DNA from: Agaricus subrufescens
Lineage: Eukaryota; Basidiomycota; Agaricomycetes; Agaricales; Agaricaceae
DNA: 64,000 nucleotides
Assembly: GCA_029945375.1 (NCBI GenBank)
Contig: CM057058.1
Span: forward strand, 4,299,213 to 4,363,212
Direction: 5' to 3'
Shown: piece after piece, positions 22,452-33,640 of the stretch
Position numbering within the stretch: the first letter of the stretch is position 1
How the letters are laid out: the number at the start of each line of letters is the position of its first letter
Translations under genes and position numbers: made by a program
Notes under the pieces: generated by a model
The model's database searches: none
What the model was told of the DNA's origin: nothing
The model's input: the letters and a program-made list of their open reading frames with translations, nothing else

Positions 22452-23733
22452 CTAAGCTGATACAGAAGGATGGACTGATTCATCCTGTTGGAACTCAGTC
22501 TGCCGCTCCTCTATGACTAGATGATCTACTGAGTAAACGGGATCTATTTCCTTTCTTCCACCTGGTATACTCAAACGACTATTCAGCAAAGCAAGCATAG
22601 AGTTCCCATAAACTTTGCTGAGAGCAAGACCAGGAATAATGAATGCGGTTCTACCAGGAAGCAATGACAAAACAATGTAAGTTATCGCTACTCCAGCTTA
22701 AGAAAAAGTGAGTGAGTGATAAATAGTAGGATTCGCTACGCACTTGTAACAAGCCCTGACTCCAAGGTAAGACGTTTTATCCTCGTGAGTGAGACCCGCG
22801 TTGATCTAAATACTTTAGACCGTTGTATATGCCTTGACAGCTGTTTCAGGTAAATTATATACTGGAAATTTATGAACACAAAGTCATGAAACTTACAAAG
22901 CGGAACATATAGATGGTAATGACAAGATCACATATGGTTCCAGACAATTCCCAACCCTGTCAAGGAATGTTATTTCTTGGGCTCAGTCATGAGTCGAATA
23001 ATTTGAACTTACAAGTGCATCTATATCACGACTGAGAAAAGTTACTGGAAATAGTTTCCCATCGTGGATGGCCCACTTGCTGTAGCTAGTGAAGGAGATA
23101 AATACACCAATGGTGAACTGCACAAAGGCAAGCTGTATATGACAGATGCAGTACTGAACATGCGAGGTTCAAATTGGACCTACCAAAATAACAACTCCTG
23201 GGATCAATTTCTTTCCTGATAGCAAGTGGATCCTTTGTGCGTAAAATAACTGAGAAACAGCAGCAACTGTCCCACAAATATCATAAAGGTCAAGTGTGAG
23301 AAAATCTTAACGAAAGAGCAGCGCACCTGAGGCACCACTTAGTGGGATTGTTATCCACATGAAACCAAAGCTGTGCAATCCAACCCAATTATTTAAAGCA
23401 GAGGACGCTTTGTTCAATACACAAAAGATAGAGTAGAAATCATGAAGTGCAAAAGCCGTTTGTATGGTTCCAACAGCATAAATAAATGCCACAGTAACTT
23501 TTGTCAGGCGTCTGTCACCAGGAAATGACAGATAATAGATATCTTATCGAAAAGAATTAGTAGCTCAATATCACTCAAACTAGTTCCTTGGCTCACATGC
23601 TTGTACCGTCAAGATACCATAGAGAAGGACATCGATGCAATAGCCAAACAGCTATATTGTTCAAGAGTTAGGACATAGTTACATTCAAAAGTTGATTGGG
23701 ATTTCTTACAACTGAACCATCTCTTACAGACAT
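22452..23733 (-). CDS. DUF6534 integral membrane protein, copy 3
   Basis: Eight exons (23710-23733, 23597-23651, 23327-23542, 23184-23266, 23013-23132, 22897-22956, 22744-22840, 22452-22696) give 299 residues. Start exon codes MSVRDGSV. Family marks include FGFMWITIPLSGAS, QLFYAQRIHLLSGKKLIPGV, WELSGTICDLVITIYMF, RIKRLTLESGLVT and ALSKVYGNSMLALLNSR. The N-terminal lumenal loop in exon 3 is three residues shorter than in copies 2 and 4. No defect seen; function unknown. Confidence 0.85.
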
Positions 23734-24215
23734 TAGAGGCGCTCAGGAGCAGAAAGATTGGAAGGAAGCAACAGGAATCGTTGTTTGATGAGGTAGAGGT
23801 ATGCTATATAAGTTAGTAGGACGTCGGGTATTTGATCTCCTCCAACATCACAGGAGTAACGTCTCCACAAAGTCTGATGAATAACAAGATCGGAGCATCG
23901 GCTCCACAAACCTGCTTCTAGTGAATGAGATGCCAGTTCAAAAACAGCCAAACAGTGCATGGCAGTTGCCAATATGTCCGTACAAGGTATACTTTGCCAG
24001 AAGCACTAGTACATTCGTGATACTCTGAACAGATAGATCTGCTGCGTAACCCATGGTCATAATGGTGAGGCTGTTCAATGATAAAAACAGCTGAATTGCT
24101 GATAATCAAAATTTTCTCCACAGAAAAAGACATAGCCATAATTTGAGATCCAGTTGAATTCTAGAAGCTAAGCTGGTACAGAAGCATAGACTGATCCATC
24201 CTGTTGGAATTCAAT
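23734..24215. repeat. spacer between DUF6534 copies 3 and 4, duplicated sequence
   Basis: Contains the copy 3 promoter and about 120 bp (23958-24080) closely matching 25918-26040 in the next spacer, with shared words such as AATATGTCCGTACAAGG and AAGCACTAGTACATT. The 3' flank near 24128 (CATAATTTGAGATCCAGT) matches that near 22416. This shows the unit of duplication was gene plus spacer, roughly 2 kb. Confidence 0.7.
23805..23812 (-). promoter_or_regulatory. TATA box of DUF6534 copy 3
   Basis: CTTATATA on the minus strand, 72 bp upstream of the ATG at 23733. Confidence 0.6.
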
Positions 24216-25477
24216 CTACCGCTCTTCTATAGCTAGATGATCTACTAAACAAACAGAATCTATTTCCTTTCTTCCTCCTGGTATCCTCAAACGACTGTTC
24301 AGCAAAGCGAGTACAGAGTTTCCATAAACTTTGCTGAGGGCAAGACCAGGAATGATGAATATTGAAGTGTCACTGATAGTTGACGACACCATGTAAGTAA
24401 TCGCTACCCCGGCTAATTGAAGAGGGGGTGAGTAACAACAACTTGTAGGATAAGGCTACGCACTTGTAATAAGTCCCGATTCCAAAGTCATTCGTTTTAT
24501 CCTGATAAGTGAGACTTGTGTTGGTCTATATACTTGAGGTCGTTGTAAACGCCTTGAGAGCTTAATACCGCACACAAACTACATACTGGAATTTATGAAC
24601 ATGAAGTGGTAGAACTCACGAAGCGGAACATATATATAGTTATTACAAGATCACATAGACCTCCAGACGTCTCCCATCCCTGTAAGTGTAGGTTTTTTTG
24701 TTCAACTTAGTCACCATGAGTTAAGCAATCAGATTTGTCTTACAATTAGGTCTATAAACCGGCCAAGGCCACGTACAATAGAGAGATCCTCCACAGTCCA
24801 GTTGCGGTAGCTAGCAAAGGCGGTATATATACCAAAGGCGAATTGTACAATGGCAAGCTGCATATAACAGATGTAGTAGTGAATGTGCGGGGGTAAAAAT
24901 TGTCCTTGGGCTTACCACGATTACAATTCCCGGAACCACTTTCTTTCCCGATAGCATGTAAATTCTTTGGGCGTAAAATAATTGGGAGATGGCAGCAACT
25001 GACCGACAAAAAATCATGAAGGCAAAGAGCGGCAGATTTCAGATATAATAGTAACGCACCTGAGGCACCACACAGCGGAATTGTTATCCACATAAAACCA
25101 AAGCTGCGCAGTTCATCTCGTACTATATTAAACAACGCACTTGTAGCTTCGTTGTTGTTTGGTAAGCAAAAAATGGAGTAAAAATCATGGAGCGCAAAAG
25201 CCGTTTGTACAGTTCCAATAGTACAGATGAATAACACTGTAGCTTTTGTCAAGCCTCTATCACCAGGAAACGACAGGTAATAGATATCTTGTTGATCAGG
25301 ATCAGTAACCCTGCTATATAATCGGGGCGCTTTCTTCACTCACATGCTTGGACTATCAAGATACCGTAGAGGAGGACATCGATGCAATAGCCAACCAGCT
25401 AGAATGTTCAAGGGTCAGACACAGGTGCATCCAAGCTGGCTGAGATTTCTCACGATAAAACCATCTCTCGCAGGCAT
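24216..25477 (-). CDS. DUF6534 integral membrane protein, copy 4 (C-terminus shortened)
   Basis: Eight exons (25454-25477, 25344-25398, 25060-25287, 24916-24998, 24744-24857, 24620-24679, 24464-24560, 24216-24412) give 285 residues. Start exon codes MPARDGFI; then LVGYCIDVLLYGILIVQAYI and the usual family marks (FGFMWITIPLCGAS, QLFYAQRIYMLSGKK, WETSGGLCDLVITIYMF, RIKRMTLESGLIT, ALSKVYGNSVLALLNSR). A TAG replaces the CAG codon that follows IEER in the paralogues, removing about 14 C-terminal residues of the polar tail. All membrane segments precede this stop, so the protein may still work. Function unknown. Confidence 0.85.
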
Positions 25478-26237
25478 TAGAGGCGCTCAGGAGTGGGGAA
25501 ATTGAGAGGAAGCAATAAGTCTTCTCGATGTGGACGTATGTTATATAAGCTAGAAGAGCACCAAAACGTTCAACTATTGGACAACTCTAACACCACCGCA
25601 TTATTTGCCGCAGGGATTGCATCGCCACAAAGTCTGATGGATGTATTTAATGTCCGAGCTAGATGGCTGATAAAAGCATCGGGGTCATAGACGATCATGA
25701 CAAAAGAAACTGTAGAGGTATATCTTGGTTTTTCCAGAGGCGAGTGCCTCTTCACCGAGTCGAACTGAACTTCAACAGGTCGGGATAAATGTGACCATAA
25801 GGCTTGACAGGTGACCAGCAGGGTAAATTGAGCTGACACGAGGCTGCAGCTGATGCTGTGGATGTTCCGCAAACCCAATTTTAAGGAAAGAATGATGGGC
25901 AAAAAAATAGCGAACCAATGGCAGTTGCTAATATGTCCGTACAAGGCGTACTTTATCAGAAAGCACTAGTACATTTGTGATACTCCGAACAGATAGATCC
26001 GCTAGGCATCTCACGGTCATAGTGATGAGGCTGTTCAACGACAACAGATCAGAAAATCAGACCAACGGGTTCACAGGCACACCCCTTGTGCTACAGCAAA
26101 TGTACAGATTCCGCACATGGACGCAGACTAAACTACTCGAAAGTCCAAGAAACGTTTAATACAATTAGCGAAAGACTCATAATCCTGATACTTCAAATTC
26201 GAAACCCTGGCCCCGAACTCATCCCGCTGCAACTCCG
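25478..26237. repeat. spacer between DUF6534 copies 4 and 5, duplicated sequence
   Basis: Contains the copy 4 promoter and a second copy (25918-26040) of the spacer repeat found at 23958-24080. A minus-strand 124-codon frame (25570-25944) shares short peptides with a frame in the copy 2/3 spacer only because the DNA is duplicated; no family is recognised. Confidence 0.7.
25542..25549 (-). promoter_or_regulatory. TATA box of DUF6534 copy 4
   Basis: CTTATATA on the minus strand, 65 bp upstream of the ATG at 25477. Confidence 0.6.
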
Positions 26238-27579
26238 TCAGCCCCAGCCTCCCTCAAGCGGTACGGTGACAATATCAAATTCAAAACAAGGGTTCACCTC
26301 TTTTCTCCCATCAGGTATTCTCAAACGATTATTGAGCAAAGCGAGTAAAGAATTGCCGTATACCTTGCTAAGAGCAAGTCCTGGAAGTATAAATATCTCG
26401 GAACCTAGGAAAAATGGTAACACGACATAGCTCATTGCCAGAGTCGCTAAAGAGAGAAAGGAAAAAAAAAAAATAGTGATGACGATGAAAATAAGTAGTG
26501 AGAATAAGTTAGTCGTGATATTGGTTATATGCATACTTGTGATGAGCCCTGATTCTAGGGTGAGAAGCTTTATCCTCGTAAGTGAGATTCTCATCGGTCT
26601 AAATGACTGTTTGATATGCCGGGAAAACTGTTATAACGGGTAAAAAAAAATATACTAGTGGGCGAAAGTGAGGATGAATTCGAGATACGCACAAAGCGGA
26701 ACATATCAATCGTGATTATAAGATCGCATATTGCTCCAGACAACTCCCATACCTGTAAGCAAAACATTGACTTAACCATCGTGAGTCGCAGTAGTAATCA
26801 GATTTATACCTACGAGCAGATCTAGAAAGTGAGAGAACTGAGAGAGTTCCGTGGTAATTTCCCAGTTGCCGTAGCTAGCAAAGGTGACAAGTATACCGAT
26901 AGCCATTTGAGTAAGGGCAAGCTAGAAGAAAAAAAAAACAGAGGGTAGTTATTAGATATACGAGATGGATTTTGCCTTGGACTTACCCCGATTACAACTC
27001 CCGGGATCAACTTCTTGCCTGATAGTATATAAATCCTATGCGCGTAGAAGAGCTGGGACACAAAGGCAACTACCACACACAAAAAAAAACCAACACAATG
27101 AGCACGAAAAGAGAGTAATAACGAAACACCAAAACACACCTGATGCACCACTTAACGGAATAGTCAACCACATAAAACCAAATCTATGCAAGTCAAGCCA
27201 TTTCTCCAAAAACGCAACTGGACGCTTTTGACTGACGGCGACAACACAAAAGAGGGAGTAAAAATCGTGAAGAGCAAATGCGGTTTGTATGGTTCCGATG
27301 ATATACACGAATGCTACAGTAGCTTTCGTCGTCTGTCTGTCTTTTGGAAATGATATATAATAGAGATCTTGAAAGATGATATAAAATTTTTTTTCCCGAG
27401 ATATGAATATGACTTTTTTTTGGTTCTCTGAATACTTACATGTTTGTGCTGTCAAGATACCATAGAGGAGAATGTCGAGGCAGTAGCCGAATAGCTATAT
27501 TTACTCAAAAGGTTAGAACGTAAGAACGTAAGGGTGACCGTATACGATTCCTCACGATTGAACCATCCCGTGGAAACAT
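26238..27579 (-). CDS. DUF6534 integral membrane protein, copy 5 (most diverged)
   Basis: Eight exons (27556-27579, 27440-27494, 27140-27367, 26987-27069, 26814-26921, 26693-26752, 26537-26627, 26238-26446) give 285 residues. Start exon codes MFPRDGSI. Family marks: LYYISFPKDRQTTKATV, FGFMWLTIPLSGAS, QLFYAHRIYILSGKKLIPGV, WELSGAICDLIITIDMF, RIKLLTLESGLIT, ALSKVYGNSLLALLNNR. The C-terminal tail after GRKEV (NPCFEFDIVTVPLEGGWG) differs completely from the other copies, and the CTTATATA element is not found upstream. This is the outermost and most diverged member of the array. Function unknown. Confidence 0.83.
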
Positions 27580-28494
27580 TTAGATGAGGTGCTTGGCGAA
27601 AGAAAGATCGTAAGGAAGTGACAGGTTTCCATTATTTAAAAGGTATGATTAGGCTGGGGTAAGATCTTCGAAACGTCCGGATATCTCCAATTTATCTGAT
27701 ACGCCACAGGGGGTTAGTGCATAGCGACACTCTGCAGTTCTGATGTTGCTTCCAATGTCAGTGACATCTTGAATCGTCTACTCTGACTCACCATACGGAT
27801 AGCGCCTCCGCAGTTTGGTGTATATATCTGATGTCAAAGTGACTTCAATGCCAGAGACCAAAGAACTGGGGATGTATGATTCCAGAAGGACGCCCACTTT
27901 TGAAGCAGTAGATCGAGTTCACACACGATCCAAGTAATGAGGGCGATCGGACTACCAAGGGTATTAAGCCAGCCTGATCTACTACGTCTCCCACTGAGCG
28001 TGGCACCCTGGCAGCATTGACCAACAACGGCGACCGGGCCACGAGGAAACGCCCCTTTTTCAGAAATAACTTTTCAGTTTTTTATATTTTTAAATCAGAG
28101 TCCATACCTATTTTGCACCTATTGTCTGCTCGCCTCCGAACGTTGTAGTGTATCAGTTTCAACAGTCTGATGTATATGTCAAGCTGTGGGATTTCAATAC
28201 AATAATTCACATAGGACTTTGGTCCGACGACAGCGATCGGGCGTGCGGGGGGTAGCAGGCTTCGCCAAATCCGCTGGGTCTCCTTGCAAAGCGTGGTAGT
28301 TTTGCGGCATCGTCCGGTTGCAGGTACATATGGGCACCGAGTGAATAAAATCATGATACTATAGAAACCCTGCTAAATTGCAGGTTTAAAACGTCAAACA
28401 ATAATCGATCCACGAAAACAAACCAAATAAAAACAAGTAAACCATAAAGTAAGCGACCAACGCTTAAAGGTGGTAAAAAATAAAAATAAAAGCT
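27580..28494. other. intergenic region right of DUF6534 array
   Basis: No gene recognised. Open frames at 27845-28042 and 28082-28354 (minus) match no family. The array repeat sequence does not continue here, so this is probably the edge of the duplicated block. Confidence 0.5.
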
Positions 28495-29067
28495 TTAATC
28501 AGAATCATGAATAACGGTGTCTCCTATAGCAACGTTTCCACCTGCACTCCAAGCTTTTCTGAAACCAAATTCAACCCAATCCCAAGCAGCAGGTTTAAAT
28601 TCGCCATCAGGAACGGGACCCAGAGAGGAAGGATCATCAGCAATTTCACGGGCGGTGATATCCATCTCGAAGCGGGGTGAATAGGGATAGGCGGTAAATC
28701 GGTGGTTGATGAGGTACGTGGTGGTCATGATGAAGCAGAGTACGGCCAGGATGAAAAAGGTACGGAACGGGCGTGGTTGTGTGAACCAGGATTTTTCTGA
28801 AAAGACGTTGACGGATGAAGTGAAACGCTGGCGAAGGGACGCTTTTGGGGGCGGGGCGAGGAAGGCGATCGAAAAGTCTTGCGTGTGGATGGGCGACGAG
28901 GGGGTTACGATGATGGCGGGCAGTGGCGATTTCTCGGTGAGAGAAGGAAGCGAGAAGTCTTTGGATGGGTCAGAGATGTCAAGGGGGGTCAGAAGGCTGA
29001 TAGAACCCACCGAGAGGAGCGGGTATAAGGGTGTAGTCGAGGCGTTGGGGAAGACGGTGCAGGCGGG
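28495..29067 (-). CDS. predicted single-pass membrane protein, function unknown (N-terminus uncertain)
   Basis: An open frame ending IGDTVIHDSD at 28495 runs back without a stop past 29010. It shows a Ser/Pro-rich cytosolic N-terminus with SLTEKSPLPAIIVTPSSP, a basic stretch, one membrane helix (TFFILAVLCFIMTTTYLI) and a C-terminal domain with WDWVEFGFRKAWSAGGN. The frame has no ATG before the helix: the codon at 29008-29010 is GTG. An acceptor (TTTCCCAG) at about 29068 suggests the start codon lies on an upstream exon; the obvious candidate, ATGACGCGCCCAG at about 29137, gives the wrong phase. So the start is unresolved. It points away from the WD40 gene and the two share a promoter of roughly 200 bp. 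Confidence 0.55.
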   Translation of the reverse strand, partial: PACTVFPNASTTPLYPLLSVGSISLLTPLDISDPSKDFSLPSLTEKSPLPAIIVTPSSPIHTQDFSIAFLAPPPKASLRQRFTSSVNVFSEKSWFTQPRPFRTFFILAVLCFIMTTTYLINHRFTAYPYSPRFEMDITAREIADDPSSLGPVPDGEFKPAAWDWVEFGFRKAWSAGGNVAIGDTVIHDSD

Positions 29068-29287
29068 GAGCTGGGAAATTAATGAGTGACCGGGGTTAGG
29101 AGGCTCGAGGGGTGATCGAAGACCGACCTGGGCGCGTCATGGCAGCGGGGCAGAGAATAAACAAAAGACAAAAAAGGGCACCGCCGGGGGACAGAAAGAG
29201 TAAGGACTGTGGGTCAGCAGCGCTGGTGGGATGGGCGGATGTCGGAAAGAGAGCGCGGCAGCAGCCTGGCAACTCGAGTTAGTCAGC

Positions 29288-29295
29288 CACGTGAC
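29288..29295 (+). promoter_or_regulatory. CACGTGAC E-box in WDR89 5' region
   Basis: A perfect palindromic CACGTG followed by AC lies about 20 bp upstream of the WD40 start codon, between the two divergent genes. This is the binding word of basic helix-loop-helix factors such as Cbf1 and Pho4; actual binding is inference. Confidence 0.35.
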
Positions 29296-29314
29296 GCGCT
29301 GTCTCTCTCCCTGC

Positions 29315-30898
29315 ATGGACGAGTCCGCGTCGCTCGCCGAGGCCCAGCTGCCCCTCGCGACCACCGTGCTCGGCCACGGCCAGTCCTACGTCCTCGGGCT
29401 CGCCGCGCTCGACACCGCCTATGCCGCCTGGGCCTCTGCTCCCGCCCACTCCATCGATCTCGTCGACAAACCGTCTCTTCGTCTGATACAGTCGCTGCCC
29501 GGACACGATGTCGCCACCACCTCCCTCCGCGCAGTCAACAGCATCATCAACATCCCAGGCAAAACTCTAATTTCCACCGGAAAAGATGGCTCCGTCAAAA
29601 TTTGGGATCACAGATCCGGCTCACACTCCATCAAGCGTATGTCTTTTCGGAGCCGAGGAAACGAGGTGCCTTAATGTTCTCTAGTGACAAACTTGGGGGA
29701 CACTTCGCTGGGTCTGTTGAGCTGCGATGCTTCCCCAACCGGAGAGCTCGTGGCTGCGGGCACCGAATTCCAGGGACAGGACTCTTTCATCTTGTACTGG
29801 TATGTCCCGCTCTCGATCCATCCTGCGCGTCTCTGACCCGGTCACAGGGATCCCCGTCAGCCAGCCGTTCCTGTGCGGTCACATTCTTCAACTCACTCGG
29901 ATGACATCACCACCCTCTCCTTCCACCCCTATGTCTCCTCTCCTCCCCTCATACTCTCTGGTTCATCCGACGGCCTTCTCAGTATATCCAATGCGATAGA
30001 GGACGACGAAGACGAAACCGTGATGCATGTATGCTCCTGGGGTCCCAGCGTTTCACAAGCTGGATGGTATACCTCTGGCAACGCCGCCTCGGGCGTCTGG
30101 GCTGCCAGCGACATGGAAACGTTCAGTCTCTGGTCCGATCAGGTTCGAAAGATGCTTTCCTGCGAAACCCACAAACACGGCTAACACACCTCAAGTTGGA
30201 TCAACAAATTTCGCTGGACATTCGCACCCCATCTGTGCACACCACATCTCGAACATGGGTTACTGATTATCTTATCTCATGTTACCCCTCGAATAACGGC
30301 TCCATCGGGGTATACACAGGATCTAACGAGTGAGCTCAGTTGCTTCCGGACCCCATCATCTATTAAATCTTTTATTTCAGGGGTGATGTTGCCTTGATCT
30401 CACCACCGACAATATCAAGTCCAGATCCTAATATAAACGCCCTTGGGAAATGGACACTTCATTCATTGTGGACCGGCAGGCACGTCGGTGTTGTCCGCTC
30501 GATATTACCAGACGAAGCGGTAAATTTGTCACATCAACCCTAATCTTACTCTTCATACTGATTTTAAATGCATAGAACAACGTGATAATCACCGGCGGTG
30601 AGGATGGACAAATAAATCTCTGGAAAGATGCCACTTCGTCGTTACCGCCCCTCAGCTACACACACACGTCTACCTACGACACTTCAAAGGCGAATGCCCT
30701 TGATACTGATGTTGATATGGATGCAAGTTACAATCCGCGGCAATCTCCTATGGCGTGGAGCACTAGAAAGCGCGAACGTGAGGATAGTGAAGAATCGGTC
30801 AGAAATTTTTTCTAATATTCAGCTCTGGAGCTGAAGATGTTTTTGCTAACTCATGTGTTACTTCTTTTTAGACTGGGAAGAAACCGAGAGTTTGGTAA
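29315..30898 (+). CDS. WDR89: WD40-repeat protein, WDR89-like
   Basis: Seven exons (29315-29636, 29685-29799, 29848-30142, 30196-30329, 30381-30519, 30576-30797, 30872-30898) give 417 residues. WD-type blades are visible: LISTGKDGSVKIWDHRSG, ELVAAGTEFQGQDSFILYWD, LILSGSSDGLLSISNA, and near the end VIITGGEDGQINLWK. The C-terminus carries a basic segment (RKREREDSEES and GKKPRVW) that looks like a nuclear localisation signal. Overall order and the terminal KKPR tail fit WDR89, a poorly characterised conserved beta-propeller likely acting as a scaffold. The last exon is only 27 nt. All seven joints keep phase. Confidence 0.85.
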
Positions 30899-31574
30899 AG
30901 AAGAAAAAAGTAACGTACATATACTACATGTTTATCAAGGTCATTCTCAATCGGGGGGGAATAGAATCGAACTTTCTGTGCATGTCTCATCAAAACTCTC
31001 ACGATTAATGGATCATTGACCTGATCTTAGCGAACAAGTCGTATAAATATATGCTCGGAGTGGTCGGGAGACGCCTGTTTCAAGCTAAACTTGACCCTTG
31101 ACTTGACCATACTCTCCGTTCATCCGTCTACCCTGAGCTCTCACTTTCTGTCGCGTTTCTAAATTTTGATGCCCGTCTTCAAGCGGAGTTGAACTACCCA
31201 ATCGGCTCTTAGTTTTCCCATAGACACAATTCGTTATTCGGAAATTATATGGTTCCGCAAGCGTTCTATCTGTTTCAGCCTCCCCAGGATAAAGATTTTC
31301 ATCTTGGTAGGTGAAAGACGTCTCCTTGATGGGGCTCTGTGTAAAGTATTTGAATTTAATCGATCATTACGCCGTGATTTGGATTTTTCTTTTTCATCTG
31401 CTACATTGTACGGGCACTGGTTTTGAGCACTGGTTTTTTTTGGTTATTAATCAGGGGTCAGGGTGGACAATCCTGAAAAAACATATATAACCTCACCCAT
31501 TCCTACCGTTTACTTTCCATCCCATCCCAACACACACAGAGTAACTCGAAGACTGTACTTGCCACTTGGGAATC
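30899..31574. other. intergenic, promoter of DUF3455 gene A
   Basis: No gene. A TATA-like ACATATATAACC at about 31481-31492 lies some 85-95 bp upstream of the ATG at 31575. Confidence 0.5.
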
Positions 31575-32496
31575 ATGTTTTCGAAACTCTTTCTTACCAC
31601 TCTTGCTCTCCAATTTCTTGACGTCGTCTTTGGCGCGCCTACTAACTATGCGTTATCTGGTTGCCCGTTCGCTGGGGACACTACTAGTTTGATGAACCTC
31701 CCTGCTGGGTTTCCTCAACCTAATAGTAGCTTGTCTTATGTCGCTGTCGCACTTGGTACCCAGAACTATACCTGCTCGGATGATGGTACCTATACGTCAG
31801 TCTGCCTCTTCCGATCCTCAATGATCAACACTAATATATATATATATATGTGTATAGGAATATTGGAGCCGTCGCAGAACTCTTCGATATCTCCTGTCTA
31901 ACCTACATCCCTTCCCTCTTCAACCGAGTCACAGACGACATAATCGAAGTTTGGGAAGCCGCCCCTAGTTCTGTGACGCCCCAAGAAATTATCGAGACTT
32001 TCGACATGTTCAACACCAATCTCGTCTTAGGTCGGTTGTCCCATAACACCCTTTAAAAAAATACTTAAACATATTTTTTTTTGATATATCACACAGGTCA
32101 ACACTACTACGTCCCAAATCCTACTCCAGGATCCACCACCACCAACCCTAAATGGGATTTCACATCCTCCACAAACAGGTCTGATGCCTACATTATCGCC
32201 GCCAAATCATTCGGTTCTGCCGCTCCCACCGGCGCGCAAGATATCGACTGGGTATACCTCACCAACATCGCCGAGGGGGATGTTGGTGGTAATTTGGCAG
32301 ATGGGGTTTATAGGACCGATACTAAACTTGGTCAACCGTCTATGGGTAGTTGTGAGCCTGGAAGTGAACCGATTCAGGTTAGGTACGCTAGTAAATATTG
32401 TGAGTTTGGTTTTTTTTTGCTTGTTTGTGTGGAGAATGTGGCTGATCTTTTTGGGATTTAGGGTTGTTTGGTGGTTCTGTTAACAACCAGAACTAA
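31575..32496 (+). CDS. secreted DUF3455 protein, copy A
   Basis: Four exons (31575-31795, 31858-32030, 32097-32399, 32462-32496) give 243 residues. A signal peptide (MFSKLFLTTLALQFLDVVFG) is followed by APTN and the DUF3455 features: LNLPAG-like opening (SLMNLPAGFPQP), YVAVALGTQNYTC, GAVAELFDISC, QHYYVPNP, PKWDFTS, FGSAAPTGAQDIDWVYL, GVYRTDTKLGQP and the final VRYASKYWLFGGS. DUF3455 proteins are fungal secreted proteins of unknown role. The first intron contains a (TA) run. A paralogue with identical intron positions lies 5.7 kb downstream (37239-38159). Start chosen at the ATG of the signal peptide. Confidence 0.9.
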
Positions 32497-33640
32497 GAGT
32501 TGAGGACGTTTATTTAGTGTTATGGACATTATCGATAAACTACGGTGATAATTGTAAACTTGGACTAAATGTTAATGTTTAAATCTGCATTAGCGTGCTG
32601 TGTTGTCTCGGAAATGTTGCCCGTGTGAAGTTGAACTCGTAGTATATTGACCGTCATATTGCATAATACAACTTTCGGTCTCTCCCCCCCTTTGCTGACC
32701 GGAAGGCACCACTAGCTGTTCGCACTGATTCCTTTGAAATCCGCTTTCCCTATCTCATACATCAGATGAGATTACCGGCACAGGTATAATCCAGGCTGTA
32801 CACAGCTACCCGGTCGATCCGATGAGGCTGTTCCAACCTCGTTCTTACCCGCCTGGAGATCTGGAGACGACTATCCCTTCCAAGCCTTCCACTCCCCACA
32901 CTCATACTGCCATAGTCTCGGATACATCATTATTGGTAACGCGTACCCGGCTCCCTGTAGGAGATTTAAAAAAAATTATTTTTTTCTCAATTATTTTTCT
33001 TATGAAACGCAAACACCTTGGCAGGACAACCAAGGAAGCCATTATCCTAACCCCCAGTCAGAGAGGCAGGTAATAATCAGCTGAAATACTTTTTGGCTAG
33101 CGATATTACAAACATCGGCCTCCGGAAAGGAAACAAGGGAAACTCGGGGCCAAAACTGATGTACTGGCAGAAGGATAGAGTGTGCTCTAATGTAAGGAAA
33201 TACTTGACAAGGATGAGTAGTAAATCGCTTCTTGCAATGACCGCTTTTAGATACAGTCTAATAACAGCTCGTAAACCTGAACAAGATACAGAGAGGAAGC
33301 AATCTGAAATGTACCCGAGATGTCCGCATATACCCAAATATCATACGGCCCGAAACTCTATAGCACTCATTTTGCTCTGTTGAGCGGCTGTGCTATCCTG
33401 TGCTGTGCCTATTATCGGTGGCTCGTCACGGTGCATTCTGAGATGCAATACGACTCTACAGGCCAGAAGTGAACGAAGGGCTGCGGGAATCCTGAAATCA
33501 AAAAACGAAGATCAGTCTTCGGTGATGTGATTATTACTTTGTATGAATTTGAAATTACATTGATAGAAGTGGTTGATATTCTCGCTTGAAAATGAAGGTA
33601 TCATTAGTCAAAAAAAAAAAATAGATTAATGTAGCGCATA
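32497..33640. other. intergenic region
   Basis: No gene supported. Open frames at 32822-33073 and 33093-33383 have no recognisable family or splice partners. Confidence 0.5.

Noticed and set aside
27900..28300. Two stretches with vaguely similar words, considered as repeat arms of a mobile element
   Set aside because: Similarity is short and patchy, with no target-site duplication or transposase remnant.
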